From Phycisphaeraceae bacterium (GTDB taxonomy: Bacteria; Planctomycetota; Phycisphaerae; Phycisphaerales; SM1A02): 64,000 nt of DNA. The translations under genes were made by a program, and so were the position numbers. The notes under the pieces were generated by a model. That model saw only the letters and a program-made list of their open reading frames with translations, searched no databases and was not told the DNA's origin. The stretch's first letter is position 1. Each line of letters begins with the position of its first letter. This document shows positions 9,010 through 17,080 of the stretch, piece by piece. The stretch is from NCBI GenBank assembly GCA_004213555.1, contig SHAP01000002.1:186001-250000 (forward strand), given 5' to 3'.

Positions 9010-9954
9010 TCAGAGACCTCGCGCGGCTCGAACCGCGGGATACCACCACGCCCCGGTGTGCTGCAGATCTTCGTCGCGGAGCAATCGCCTTCGAATGGCA
9101 ACCGCCAGTTCTTGAAACGTCTCTTCTTGGGGCACACTCAATGAGAGTTCGCTCTCGGGGTGGATGCCGCGGTCGCTTTGAAGTCCAACTTTCAGGGTCA
9201 GGCTCTCAGGCAATGCGGAAAGAAATTCTTGATCTGGATTGGCCACCAACAGAATCAAGTCTGCGTTGCGAAAAAGATCGGACTGGTGGCGAATGGCGTC
9301 GGCTTCGAGACCAGAGCTCTCGCGAACTCCGGCGGTATCCACCAGCCGAACCATCAAGCCATCGACGAGCCATTGTTGTTCCAAATGATCTCGAGTTGTT
9401 CCGGCAACATCATCAACCAGGGCGAGTTGTTGGTCGGCCAGCGCGTTGAACAGCGTGCTTTTGCCGGCATTGGGTGGTCCGAAGATGGCCACGGTGGGGG
9501 GAGACAGCAGGACATCAAGTCTTCGTGAGCGTTCAAGGTCCTCGGCGCTCGGCAGAGGGGCGTCGTCTTGTCGGATGCCACGGGTGAGCAGCAGGTCCAC
9601 GGCTGCCGGGCTGCTCGCGTGGGCCAGCGTGGCCAGCAGCAAGGCCTCCGTGGAACCGGCCGCTTCGGGGAAGGCGGCCGCATGTTGGGCGGTCTCGGCA
9701 CCTTGTGCGACCAATGCCTCCACCAACATCCGAACCACCATGGGTCCAGCATGTGGAAAGCAGAATGCCCCATCTTCAGCGAACCGGTACACCAATCCGT
9801 CGTCGAAGTCCCCAAAGGATTCACGCCGCAGTTGTCCTACGGACGCCGGTTGGCGTCCCAAGATCGGCGTCAGCAGAACATCGAGGTCACCAACCACTTC
9901 TACCAGCCCGATGGCACCGGCGGTGCGCGGGGTCCGGACGCTCACCGTATTCAT
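9010..9954 (-). CDS. Truncated MnmE-like GTPase
   Basis: It resembles the tRNA-modifying GTPase MnmE but is 314 rather than about 450 residues. Residues 1-105 match a degenerate MnmE N-domain (AGAIGLVEVVGD, then FPHAGPMVVRMLVEALVAQG). The G domain has GPPNAGKS (159-166), GTTRD (185-189) and DTAG (206-209) in MnmE style. The NKxD base-recognition motif is replaced by LQSD (258-261), most of the central helical domain is missing, and there is no C-terminal CxGK, the essential Cys motif of MnmE. It is translationally coupled to coaX by an ATGA overlap. Either a simplified MnmE or a paralogue with a new role; full function is doubtful. Confidence 0.8.
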   Translation of the reverse strand: MNTVSVRTPRTAGAIGLVEVVGDLDVLLTPILGRQPASVGQLRRESFGDFDDGLVYRFAEDGAFCFPHAGPMVVRMLVEALVAQGAETAQHAAAFPEAAGSTEALLLATLAHASSPAAVDLLLTRGIRQDDAPLPSAEDLERSRRLDVLLSPPTVAIFGPPNAGKSTLFNALADQQLALVDDVAGTTRDHLEQQWLVDGLMVRLVDTAGVRESSGLEADAIRHQSDLFRNADLILLVANPDQEFLSALPESLTLKVGLQSDRGIHPESELSLSVPQEETFQELAVAIRRRLLRDEDLQHTGAWWYPAVRAARGL

Positions 9955-10721
9955 GCGTCCTCTGCGGCCTCGGCTTGTTGAACGGCTTCGAGCATCCCGC
10001 GAAGCACCAAATCTGGCACCACGCGGTCCACAATCTCGGCCCCGTCAAGAAGCGCTGCCGCGTCTCCCCCCGTAGCAAAGACTTTGGGCCACGCGCCGTA
10101 CGCCAAGGCGTAGCGTTCAATTGCTTGGCTGATCAATCCTCGTGCCGCCAGATGAACTCCCAGACGCATGGCGGATTCGGTGTTCGAGCCAAAAGGGTCG
10201 TCTTCATTGGGAGATTGAAAATCGATGCTGGGCAGAGCATCGGTCCCTTCTGACAACGCATTCAACATCAGGCCCAGTCCTGGCGCGATGGCGCCACCAT
10301 GGAAGGTTCCTTCGCCATCTACAAAATCAACCGTGATGGCGGTCCCGGCATCCACGACAATGACGGCCTGCTTGGCGAGGCTCCAAGCCCCGGCCGCCGC
10401 CAGAAGTCGATCCACCCCGGGGGTGGCACCTTCTGCGAGTTGTCGTCCGATGGGCGCGGCCAAGTCGTCTTCGATACGCAGTTGAGGTCCCGCCAACTTG
10501 GACAGCTCTGCCGCCAGACGGTTGGTCTCTTCGGCGTGCACCCCGGCCAGCACCACTGTGGCTTCGGCGTCGAGTTTTCCTGCAATTTCGACGAGTCGGT
10601 CGGCCGCTTCCGGGCTGTGTTTGATGCGTTCCATCCCTTCAAGAACCCCTCCGGGAGCAGGGGCCGCGGTGATGGAAGTGTTTCCAACTGAAACGAGGAG
10701 CAGGTCGCGATTTGTGGACAT
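9951..10721 (-). CDS. coaX: Type III pantothenate kinase CoaX-like
   Basis: CoaX phosphorylates pantothenate, the first step of coenzyme A synthesis. The ASKHA fold signatures are visible: GNTSI near the N-terminus, TPGVDRLLAA, VVDAGTAITVDFVDG and GGAIAPGLGLMLNAL. Length (256) is typical. The first motif normally reads DxGNT, but here it is SVGNT, with Ser11 in place of the conserved Asp, so activity needs checking. ATG 10721 is chosen because the motif follows within ten residues; the open frame upstream is antisense to folD. Its stop overlaps the start of the MnmE-like gene. Confidence 0.82.
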   Translation of the reverse strand: MSTNRDLLLVSVGNTSITAAPAPGGVLEGMERIKHSPEAADRLVEIAGKLDAEATVVLAGVHAEETNRLAAELSKLAGPQLRIEDDLAAPIGRQLAEGATPGVDRLLAAAGAWSLAKQAVIVVDAGTAITVDFVDGEGTFHGGAIAPGLGLMLNALSEGTDALPSIDFQSPNEDDPFGSNTESAMRLGVHLAARGLISQAIERYALAYGAWPKVFATGGDAAALLDGAEIVDRVVPDLVLRGMLEAVQQAEAAEDA

Positions 10722-10763
10722 CAGGACACAGTACCGCGTCCGCGAGTAATCTTCCCTGCATCC

Positions 10764-11648
10764 ATGACTGGTGGAATGGCCAACATGATTGATGGCCGGG
10801 CTCTGGCGGCCGAAGAACGCCGGGTCTTGGGTGATCGTGTGGCTTCTTTGGCCGAGCAAGGCCGCCAAGTTCGCTTGGACGCCATCCTGACCGAGGGTGA
10901 TGCGGGGGCCGAAATCTACGCCCAGCGGCAGCGGGCCGGGGCGGAGCAATTGGGCATCCAGTTCCACTTGCACACCATCCCCCAGGATGCAGATGAAGCG
11001 ACCGTGCTCGCTTGCATCGAAAAACTTAATGGCGATCCGCAAGTCCATGCCATGATGATGTTCTTGCCCCTGCCGGAGCAGGTTGAAGCGGAACGCATTC
11101 AGGCGGCCATTGATCCCAACAAAGACGTCGAGGGCGTCAATCCTGCCAACATTGGCAACGCCGTCTTCGGCCGGCGTTCATTGGTGCCCTGTACCGCCCT
11201 CGCAGTCCGCCACATGCTTGAACGTCGCGGTGTTGATTTGTGTGGCGTGCGATGTCTCGTGCTTGGCCAATCCAACATCGTGGGAAAACCCATCGCGTTG
11301 TTGTTGATGCGTGCCGAAGCCACGGTCTTCAGTGCCAACCGCTTCACAGAAGATCTACCCGCATTGGCCCGCACATGTGATGTGGTGGTTTCAGCCGCGG
11401 GAGTCCCTGGATTGGTGACCCCGGAATGGATCAAGCCGGGGGCGACCGTGATTGATGTTGGCATCAACCGCGTTCAAGGTCCCGACGGCAAATCCCACGT
11501 GGTCGGCGACGTCGAGACCACGGAAGTTGCTGAGGTGGCCGGGGCCATTTCACCCGTTCCGGGTGGAGTGGGGCCGGTGACGGTGGCCATGCTGCTTCGA
11601 AATGTTGTGGAGTCTGCCGAGGAAGCGACCGGGGGTTGCGACGCTTAA
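10764..11648 (+). CDS. folD: FolD-like methylenetetrahydrofolate dehydrogenase with altered active site
   Basis: The overall sequence is clearly FolD: MIDGRALA, LGQSNIVGKP (dinucleotide site), VIDVGINR and SPVPGGVGPVTVAML. FolD normally oxidises methylene-THF and hydrolyses methenyl-THF. Three conserved catalytic or folate-binding residues differ. The YxxxK lysine (K54 in E. coli, K56 in human) is Gln56 in YAQRQ; the Gln of VQLPLP is Phe100 in MFLPLP; and the second Asp of KDVDG is Glu123 in KDVEG. Y52 is kept. From family knowledge, loss of the Lys should abolish cyclohydrolase activity. ATGs at 10764, 10776 and 10785 are possible starts. The stop overlaps that of convergent uppP. Confidence 0.9.
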   Translation: MTGGMANMIDGRALAAEERRVLGDRVASLAEQGRQVRLDAILTEGDAGAEIYAQRQRAGAEQLGIQFHLHTIPQDADEATVLACIEKLNGDPQVHAMMMFLPLPEQVEAERIQAAIDPNKDVEGVNPANIGNAVFGRRSLVPCTALAVRHMLERRGVDLCGVRCLVLGQSNIVGKPIALLLMRAEATVFSANRFTEDLPALARTCDVVVSAAGVPGLVTPEWIKPGATVIDVGINRVQGPDGKSHVVGDVETTEVAEVAGAISPVPGGVGPVTVAMLLRNVVESAEEATGGCDA

Positions 11649-12487
11649 GGCGCTGAAGTTGGGTTGGGAGTGGAGGCCCCCAATTCAATCCACCCGCTGG
11701 CCCAAGCGGCGGCCACCACCAAGGTCAACCCAAGCCGATACCAACCGAACGGGGCCAGCCCTCGATTCGTGAGGAAGCCAACCAGCCAACGCACGGCGAA
11801 GGCCGCACTCACCGTGGCCACCAGCATGCCTATCGCCAAAGATGGGGCACCGAGGGCAAGCACGCTGTCGCCATCCTTCAGCAGTTTGTACACGCAGGCA
11901 CCGCCCAACGTGGGAAGTCCGAGGAGGAAAGAAAACTCGGCTGCCCGAGCGGGGCGCAATCCCAAAGCGACCCCAGCGGCCAAGGTCACCATGGAACGGC
12001 TGGTGCCAGGCCACATGGCAACGCACTGGGCCAAGCCAATAAGCAGGGCGGCACGCAGCGGAAGATCGGCGGGGTCGGTGTCCGAGGGGTTCGCGCGTCC
12101 TTTGCCCAACTTCAGCATGATGAACCCACCGACCGCCAAAGCTGCCAAGACTGGTACCGGCTGAAAGAGCGTCGCTTCAATGGTGTCGTCGAGAAGAGGC
12201 CCCAGGATGGCGGCTGGTGCGAAGGCGATCAGCAATCGCGTCAGAAGTCGTCGCCCTTCGGGGTTCTGCCCGATCAAACCTTGGGCCATGCCCAAAACAC
12301 GAACCCGGTACAATCCGAGCACCGCCAAGATGGCTCCACCTTGGATCACGATGTTGAAGGCGTCGATCCCTGCCCCATCCAAACCCAGCAGGGCTGAGGT
12401 CAAGATGAGGTGCCCGGTGCTGGAAACCGGCAAGTACTCGGTGATGCCTTCGACCAATCCCAAGATGGCGGCGTCCAACAAAGTCAT
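11645..12487 (-). CDS. uppP: Undecaprenyl-diphosphatase UppP (BacA)
   Basis: This multi-spanning membrane enzyme recycles undecaprenyl pyrophosphate for envelope polymer synthesis. The two signature blocks are EGITEYLPVSSTGHLIL (residues 14-30) and WPGTSRSMVTLAAGVALG, with many hydrophobic helices. Length is 280 residues, slightly above the usual 265-275. The ATG at 12487 overlaps the stop of ilvC (ATGA), which decides the start over an ATG at 12505. The pairing with ilvC has no evident metabolic logic. Confidence 0.95.
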   Translation of the reverse strand: MTLLDAAILGLVEGITEYLPVSSTGHLILTSALLGLDGAGIDAFNIVIQGGAILAVLGLYRVRVLGMAQGLIGQNPEGRRLLTRLLIAFAPAAILGPLLDDTIEATLFQPVPVLAALAVGGFIMLKLGKGRANPSDTDPADLPLRAALLIGLAQCVAMWPGTSRSMVTLAAGVALGLRPARAAEFSFLLGLPTLGGACVYKLLKDGDSVLALGAPSLAIGMLVATVSAAFAVRWLVGFLTNRGLAPFGWYRLGLTLVVAAAWASGWIELGASTPNPTSAP

Positions 12488-13467
12488 GCGTCGTTCTCCA
12501 GCCAAGGCATGGTCTCGCGAACCTTCGCGCTGGCGGATTCAATGGCATGGGCATCGTGGGCTGACCTTTTGGCATTGAACCAAGGGTGCCCGGCCTCCGC
12601 GTCTTCAGCAAAGCGTTGGGCAAAGGCACCGCTCTGGATGTCGCGTAAAAGTGATTGAAGTTGACCTCGAAGTTCTTGGGAATCCAACCGCTCTGCGGCC
12701 ACGAAAGCACCGAATTCTGCCGTGTTGCTGATGGCTTGGTGCATGGCCGATGGTCCTTGGGCGTACAGCAGGTCCACCACCTGCTTCAGTTCATGAATGC
12801 ATTCGATGTAGGCCACCTCATCGGAATAGCCAGCGTCGTGCAAGGTTTCAAAAGAAGCCCGCATCAGGGCCAAGATGCCGCCACACAGGATGGCTTGTTC
12901 ACCAAAGAGGTCGGTCTCGCATTCTTCGGCAAAGGAGGAGGGGATCAAGGCGGCCCGAGCGCAGCCAATACCAGCGCCCCAGCGACGCACGTGCAGTTCA
13001 GCATCGGCCTCACCAACTTGATGAACCCCCACCAGGGCTGGAATGCCCTGTCCTTTGACAAAGCGGCCGCGAAGGGTAGGCCCCGGTCCTTTGGGGGCCA
13101 CCAAGATGACACCCAAATCAGCACGAGGCTTCAAACGTTGGTGGTGAATTGAAAAGCCATGGATGAAGCCCACCGAGCACCCATGGGGCACATGGGCTTC
13201 GAGTTCGGACCAGATTGGACCATGCACTTCATCTGGCAAAGCCATGACCACCAATTCCGCCGTGGCGACCGCAGCGTCAAAGCTGACCGGAAGGAAGCCA
13301 TCAGATTCCGCAAGGCGAGCACCAGGGCCGCTCCGAGCCCCCACCGTGACAGATGCTCCGGCGTCTCGCAAATTCAACGCATGGGCTCTTCCCTGATTGC
13401 CGTAGCCCAAGACGGCGACTCGGAACCCGGTTGGATCAGCATCTGAAGAACTGGAAGGGGTTGGCAT
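12484..13467 (-). CDS. ilvC: Ketol-acid reductoisomerase
   Basis: IlvC catalyses the NADPH- and Mg-dependent isomeroreduction in branched-chain amino acid synthesis. The protein has the Rossmann start VAVLGYGNQGRAHALNLRDAG, the block VAPKGPG, and the metal-binding motifs ETDLFGEQAILCGG and IECIHELKQVVDLLY with both Asp/Glu pairs intact. At 327 residues it is the short, class I form. The ATG at 13467 gives a compact N-terminus; longer in-frame starts exist (13590). No ilvB or ilvN gene is adjacent. It is divergent from the PilZ gene across 88 bases. Confidence 0.95.
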   Translation of the reverse strand: MPTPSSSSDADPTGFRVAVLGYGNQGRAHALNLRDAGASVTVGARSGPGARLAESDGFLPVSFDAAVATAELVVMALPDEVHGPIWSELEAHVPHGCSVGFIHGFSIHHQRLKPRADLGVILVAPKGPGPTLRGRFVKGQGIPALVGVHQVGEADAELHVRRWGAGIGCARAALIPSSFAEECETDLFGEQAILCGGILALMRASFETLHDAGYSDEVAYIECIHELKQVVDLLYAQGPSAMHQAISNTAEFGAFVAAERLDSQELRGQLQSLLRDIQSGAFAQRFAEDAEAGHPWFNAKRSAHDAHAIESASAKVRETMPWLENDA

Positions 13468-13555
13468 GGGACGAATGCTACTGGCAGAGCGGGCTTCTTC
13501 GCCGCAATTCAGATTCGGGTCCAAATGAACCGATACAACGTACGGAGGCATTTGG

Positions 13556-13897
13556 ATGGCCAGCACAATCATGGAACAAAGACGCTTCACCCGCTACCGA
13601 TTGCAGGCCGGTTTCACCGGCATCACGGCCACAACCGAAGACGGACGTCGGCTTGACGGCCACGCCCACGATTTGTGCGAGGGTGGTATCCAGATCGAAG
13701 TCGACGACACCGTTCGCGATCAGGAGCGGCTTGAAGTCGAAATTGAACTCCCCGGTGCAACTGTGGCCCGTTCGCCCGCCCGGGTCGCATGGCGTGATGA
13801 GGAAACCGGTCGGATTGGCCTTCGATTTGAGTCCTTGCCGCCCAGCGAGCATGCTCGAATCTGTCGTTGGCTTGGCACCGCTACCCCAGTGTGGTGA
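13556..13897 (+). CDS. PilZ-domain protein (putative c-di-GMP receptor)
   Basis: This single-domain protein of 113 residues has the PilZ signature: RRFTRYR near the N-terminus (RxxxR) and DLCEGGIQIEV (D-x-S-x-x-G with Cys replacing Ser), followed by beta strands ending in GRIGLRFESL. Such proteins bind cyclic di-GMP and regulate motility, polysaccharide or secretion. ATG 13556 has GGAGG about nine bases upstream; ATG 13571 is an alternative. The stop overlaps the GTG start of aroK. Confidence 0.82.
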   Translation: MASTIMEQRRFTRYRLQAGFTGITATTEDGRRLDGHAHDLCEGGIQIEVDDTVRDQERLEVEIELPGATVARSPARVAWRDEETGRIGLRFESLPPSEHARICRWLGTATPVW

Positions 13898-14445
13898 AGC
13901 CAACCCCCATGATTTTGATCGGTCTTCGTGCCGCAGGAAAAACCACGCTGGGCCGTGAGCTGGCCCATGGTTTGCAGGTTGAGTTCCAAGACCTTGACGA
14001 CTTGGCTCTGGATCAATCGGGTGCCGGATCGGTTGAAGAGGTGTTTGCTCAGGCTGGGGAGCCGGCTTGGAGGCACGCCGAGCGGCAAGCGTTTGCCCTG
14101 TGGCAGGCGTCATCTTCCGGAGTCCTTGCCTGTGGAGGTGGGGCACCCTGCGTGCCAGAGATTCGGACCTCGATGCAAAACAGCAGAGTTTGCGTGGTGT
14201 ATTTGCATGCAGGCGTGGATGCGTTGGTGGCTCGAAGAGCACGCCAAGATCGAGATCGCCCTCCCCTTTTTGGTGCCAGTGGACTCCGAGAAGAGGTGGC
14301 TCGGGCCTACGCGGAGCGTCATTCGGTGTTTTCCGATTTGGCGGACCACACAGTCGAGGTTGACGGCCAAGAAGCCCAAGACAGCCTTGCCGCGTTGATG
14401 AAGATCTACAAAGCTGAATGTCTGGAAAGGCCGCCGGCACCGTAA
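13894..14445 (+). CDS. aroK: Shikimate kinase
   Basis: This enzyme phosphorylates shikimate in the aromatic amino acid pathway. It has the P-loop LIGLRAAGKTTLG, the DLDD shikimate-binding Asp, the GEPAWRHAERQAF block with the substrate Arg, ACGGGAPC, and the lid Arg in DRPPLFG. Length is 183 residues from GTG 13894, which overlaps the PilZ stop (GTGA). ATG 13909 is equally plausible and would start at MILIGLRAAGK, close to the family norm. Confidence 0.9.
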   Translation: MKPTPMILIGLRAAGKTTLGRELAHGLQVEFQDLDDLALDQSGAGSVEEVFAQAGEPAWRHAERQAFALWQASSSGVLACGGGAPCVPEIRTSMQNSRVCVVYLHAGVDALVARRARQDRDRPPLFGASGLREEVARAYAERHSVFSDLADHTVEVDGQEAQDSLAALMKIYKAECLERPPAP

Positions 14446-14501
14446 GAGGCCGGGGAGGCGATGCTGAGATTGTTGCTCAGGGTGATCGAAGGACCGAACA
14501 A

Positions 14502-14642
14502 TCAGTCGTTGATCAATCGACGTCCGATGCGACGGCGTGCGTTCAAGATCTTGCGACCAGACTTGGTCTTCATGCGGGCTCGGAAGCCACATTGCCGGAC
14601 CCGTTTGATGTTGCTCACGCGTTTGGGGTAGTGGATCGTCAT
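14502..14642 (-). CDS. rpmH: 50S ribosomal protein L34
   Basis: The 46-residue, strongly basic protein contains [20 protein letters not shown], the core L34 motif, preceded by [15 protein letters not shown] 14642 has GGAG about ten bases upstream. In many bacteria rpmH sits beside rnpA and dnaA; here it stands alone, convergent with aroK and divergent from rnc. Upstream in-frame codons (to 14714) do not look coding. Confidence 0.92.
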   Translation of the reverse strand: MTIHYPKRVSNIKRVRQCGFRARMKTKSGRKILNARRRIGRRLIND

Positions 14643-14683
14643 CGGTGCACTCCATCCCCGTGGTGGGGAAAGGACGAGTTTAG

Positions 14684-14714
14684 CAGATACCGTGGCTCTG
14701 GGCAAGTTTGTCAA
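14684..14714 (-). promoter_or_regulatory. Possible sigma-70-type promoter for rpmH
   Basis: On the minus strand a perfect TTGACA (14714-14709) is followed 19 bases later by TATCTG (14689-14684), about 40 bases upstream of the rpmH start. The -35 is ideal, the spacer is long and the -10 weak, so this is tentative. Confidence 0.35.
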
Positions 14715-14909
14715 ACCATTGGATCTGGACTGGCTCGTTCTGAGTATTCCTTGAAATCTGCATTTTCATCTCGAATTTGGTGGTCCGATGGCTCAGGGGT
14801 GGCATAATTCGACCAACACACGGGAGCGCCGCCCCGATCCGTTGTTCTTCCCCACGTGAGGAGGGCCTTCCGATCCGTTCGCTGCTTCCCCAGCAAGCAA
14901 GGAGTCCTC

Positions 14910-15644
14910 ATGGACGACAAGGAACGGCTCGAGCGGGCCCAGGAAGAACTGGGCTACACCTTTCAAAATCCAGAATTGCTGAGCCAGTCGTTGCGGCATC
15001 CATCCAGCACCGACCAGCGTCTTGACTCCTGCGAGCGGATGGAGTTTCTAGGCGATGCCATCCTGGGCATGGTGGTGGTCGACTACCTGTACCGTGCGTT
15101 TGCATCCATGGAAGAGGGGGAGATGACCAAAATCAAAAGCGCGGTGGTCAGTCGAGCGTCTTGCGCTGTCGTGGCGGCTCGGGTAGGTCTCGGAGAGCTT
15201 GTGATTTTGGGCAAAGGCATGACCGGTCGGCGTGAGTTGCCCCAGTCGGTGCTGGCCAGTGTGTACGAGTCGGTTGTTGGCGCGCTGTACCTCGATGGCG
15301 GGTTGGAGCCGGCCCAAACGTTCATCTTGCGCGACATGGAAGATCGGATTCGCCGCGCAGATCGAAGCGGACACCAATCCAACTTCAAAAGTGTCTTGCA
15401 ACAAGTTGCCGTGCAGCGTGAAGTGGGCGTACCGACTTACCACGTGCTCGATGAAAAGGGACCAGACCATGCCAAGTGCTTCGAAGTTTGCGTCGAACTC
15501 GGTGGCAATCGATTTCCATCCTGCTGGGCGGCCAGCAAGAAGCAGGCCGAGCAAGACGCCGCTCTTGAGGCGTTGCACGATTTGGGCCTGGCGTACCGCG
15601 GGGAACGCGACGAGGTTTTGATTCGTTTGAACCCTGTCGAGTAG
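14910..15644 (+). CDS. rnc: Ribonuclease III
   Basis: RNase III cleaves double-stranded RNA in rRNA and mRNA processing. The catalytic signature ERMEFLGDAILGMVV and the second acidic block VYESVVGALYLDGG are present, followed by a C-terminal double-stranded-RNA-binding domain (about 170-235: FKSVLQQVAVQ ... KKQAEQDAALEAL). Length is 244 residues. ATG 14910 is preceded by AAGGAG at ideal distance, which rules out the in-frame ATG at 14856. Confidence 0.95.
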   Translation: MDDKERLERAQEELGYTFQNPELLSQSLRHPSSTDQRLDSCERMEFLGDAILGMVVVDYLYRAFASMEEGEMTKIKSAVVSRASCAVVAARVGLGELVILGKGMTGRRELPQSVLASVYESVVGALYLDGGLEPAQTFILRDMEDRIRRADRSGHQSNFKSVLQQVAVQREVGVPTYHVLDEKGPDHAKCFEVCVELGGNRFPSCWAASKKQAEQDAALEALHDLGLAYRGERDEVLIRLNPVE

Positions 15645-15647
15645 GGC

Positions 15648-15884
15648 TCACCACACCTGCGTGAGCATGATTCCCGTGAACAGACCCAATGTCCACGCCA
15701 CCAGAGCGCCCCAAAGGACTCGGCGCGAGCCCGTGGTTGCAGCTGGTCGTGTTCTGGGTTCCGGATCGGCGGCGTAGGCCTGCAATTGCGCTGCGATCAA
15801 TCGGGCCGCATTGGCTCGGCGGACGGCTTCCGGCGTGTGCAGCCGAGGTCGCGGATCGGTGGTCAGTCGAAGATCAGGGGGCAC
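15648..15884 (-). CDS. Small protein with C-terminal membrane helix
   Basis: This frame lies just downstream of pyrB on the same strand. It encodes a basic, Pro- and Arg-rich N-terminal half, a helical stretch (EAVRRANAARLIAAQLQAYAA) and one predicted membrane helix at the C-terminus (VLWGALVAWTLGLFTGIML). The GTG at 15884 gives 78 residues; no ATG lies between pyrB and the coding-looking part, and no strong ribosome site was seen, so the start is uncertain. No family is recognised. Confidence 0.45.
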   Translation of the reverse strand: MPPDLRLTTDPRPRLHTPEAVRRANAARLIAAQLQAYAADPEPRTRPAATTGSRRVLWGALVAWTLGLFTGIMLTQVW

Positions 15885-15963
15885 GTTTGACCATCGACAA
15901 GGCCGGAGGGTCTCTTCATTGAATGCGGAGTTCTCCGCCGTGCCCGACAGAGACCGCTTCCGT

Positions 15964-16950
15964 TTATGACGGTGATTCTGGTTGCAGGGCTTCCAGCAAT
16001 GCGGTGCGGACAAAGCGGCCGTATCGCACGGTTTCCCACCAGCCGGCTCGCGGATCATGGTCGGTGGCGGGGTCGATTTCGCGTCGACGGGGGAGCGGGT
16101 GCAGCACCACGGCATGCGGTGGAAGCAGGTCCATGCGTGCTGGGGTCAGGCGAAGCGATTCCAGTTCTTGCTCATGCTTTTGGGTATCACCTCCGCCGTA
16201 CTCATCTTGCAAACGCTGGAGGTACACCGCGTCTGCGTTTGTCAGTGCCTCGTCCAAGTCATCACAAACCTCAAAGGTCCGTCCCATGGCTTGCAGCGCT
16301 TGGATTCGGCATGTTGAAGGTCCCAGACCAGCGATGGGCACGAAGACAAACGTGAGATGTCTCCAGCCCAAGAGAACATCTAGCAGTGAGTTGACCGTTC
16401 GTGAGCGTTGCAGATCACCGACAAAAACTATTTTTTTCGGCCCACCAGAAGGATCAAGAATGCCTCGGCGGTGCAGCGTGGCGACGTCAATCAAGGATTG
16501 GGTAGGGTGTTCAGAAGGTCCGCTGCCTGCGTTCACCACGATTGGTGGTCGTGGCAGTGCGGCGGAGGTTCGTATAAAATCCAGCAAGGCTTCGTGGTTG
16601 GGTTGTCGCAGGATGACCAGTTCGGAGAGTTCTGCGATGGTGCGCAAACCATCTTCAAGGGACTCTCCTTTTTCAAACGACGTCGTGCGCATGTCACGCA
16701 AATCTGCGGTGTGGTACCCCAAGCTGCCAGCGGCATGAGCAAACGACAAATACGTCCGGGTAGAAGGTTGTTGAAAGAAAAGAGTTGCCGATGAGGCAAG
16801 TGAGACCGGCACCGGCGGGGCCCCATGGGCGAGGTCCTCAGCGCGGCTCAAGATGGGCAAAATGATGTCCGGGACCAACTGTCTGGCCTCCACAAAAGCG
16901 CGGAGGGTGCCGTCGGGGCGGCGGACTTCGGGGCAGGGATCCATCGACAT
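15964..16950 (-). CDS. pyrB: Aspartate carbamoyltransferase catalytic chain
   Basis: PyrB makes carbamoyl aspartate in pyrimidine synthesis. The carbamoyl-phosphate site FQQPSTRTYLSF, the lysine loop SFEKGESLEDG, HPTQSLIDVATL, GDLQRSRTVNSL, YLQRLQDEY and HPLPRRREI are all present, so every catalytic block is intact. Length is 328 residues, slightly above the E. coli enzyme. Start ATG 16950; a second in-frame ATG lies two codons later. No pyrI or pyrC is adjacent. A tRNA-Arg gene lies immediately upstream on the same strand. Confidence 0.94.
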   Translation of the reverse strand: MSMDPCPEVRRPDGTLRAFVEARQLVPDIILPILSRAEDLAHGAPPVPVSLASSATLFFQQPSTRTYLSFAHAAGSLGYHTADLRDMRTTSFEKGESLEDGLRTIAELSELVILRQPNHEALLDFIRTSAALPRPPIVVNAGSGPSEHPTQSLIDVATLHRRGILDPSGGPKKIVFVGDLQRSRTVNSLLDVLLGWRHLTFVFVPIAGLGPSTCRIQALQAMGRTFEVCDDLDEALTNADAVYLQRLQDEYGGGDTQKHEQELESLRLTPARMDLLPPHAVVLHPLPRRREIDPATDHDPRAGWWETVRYGRFVRTALLEALQPESPS

Positions 16951-16955
16951 GGAAG

Positions 16956-17029
16956 CGCATCCGGAGGGACTCGAACCCCCAACCTGCTGGTTCGAAGCCA
17001 GCTGCTCTATCCAATTGAGCTACGGATGC
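16956..17029 (-). tRNA. tRNA-Arg (anticodon TCG)
   Basis: The minus strand folds as a complete cloverleaf: acceptor GCATCCG pairing with CGGATGC, D arm GCTC/GAGC, anticodon stem GCTGG/CCAGC with seven-base loop CTTCGAA (anticodon TCG, reading CGA), and a T arm with loop TTCGAGT. The discriminator base is G and CCA is not encoded. It sits six bases upstream of pyrB and divergent from typA. Confidence 0.95.
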
Positions 17030-17080
17030 GGAATGCGAATACGGAGTCTACCTCGGGTGCGGGGTAGGATGGGAGGATTC

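Noticed and set aside
16853-17080. Upstream extension of typA
   Set aside because: It would run through the tRNA-Arg gene; ATG 17081 has GGGAGG and the canonical TypA N-terminus.
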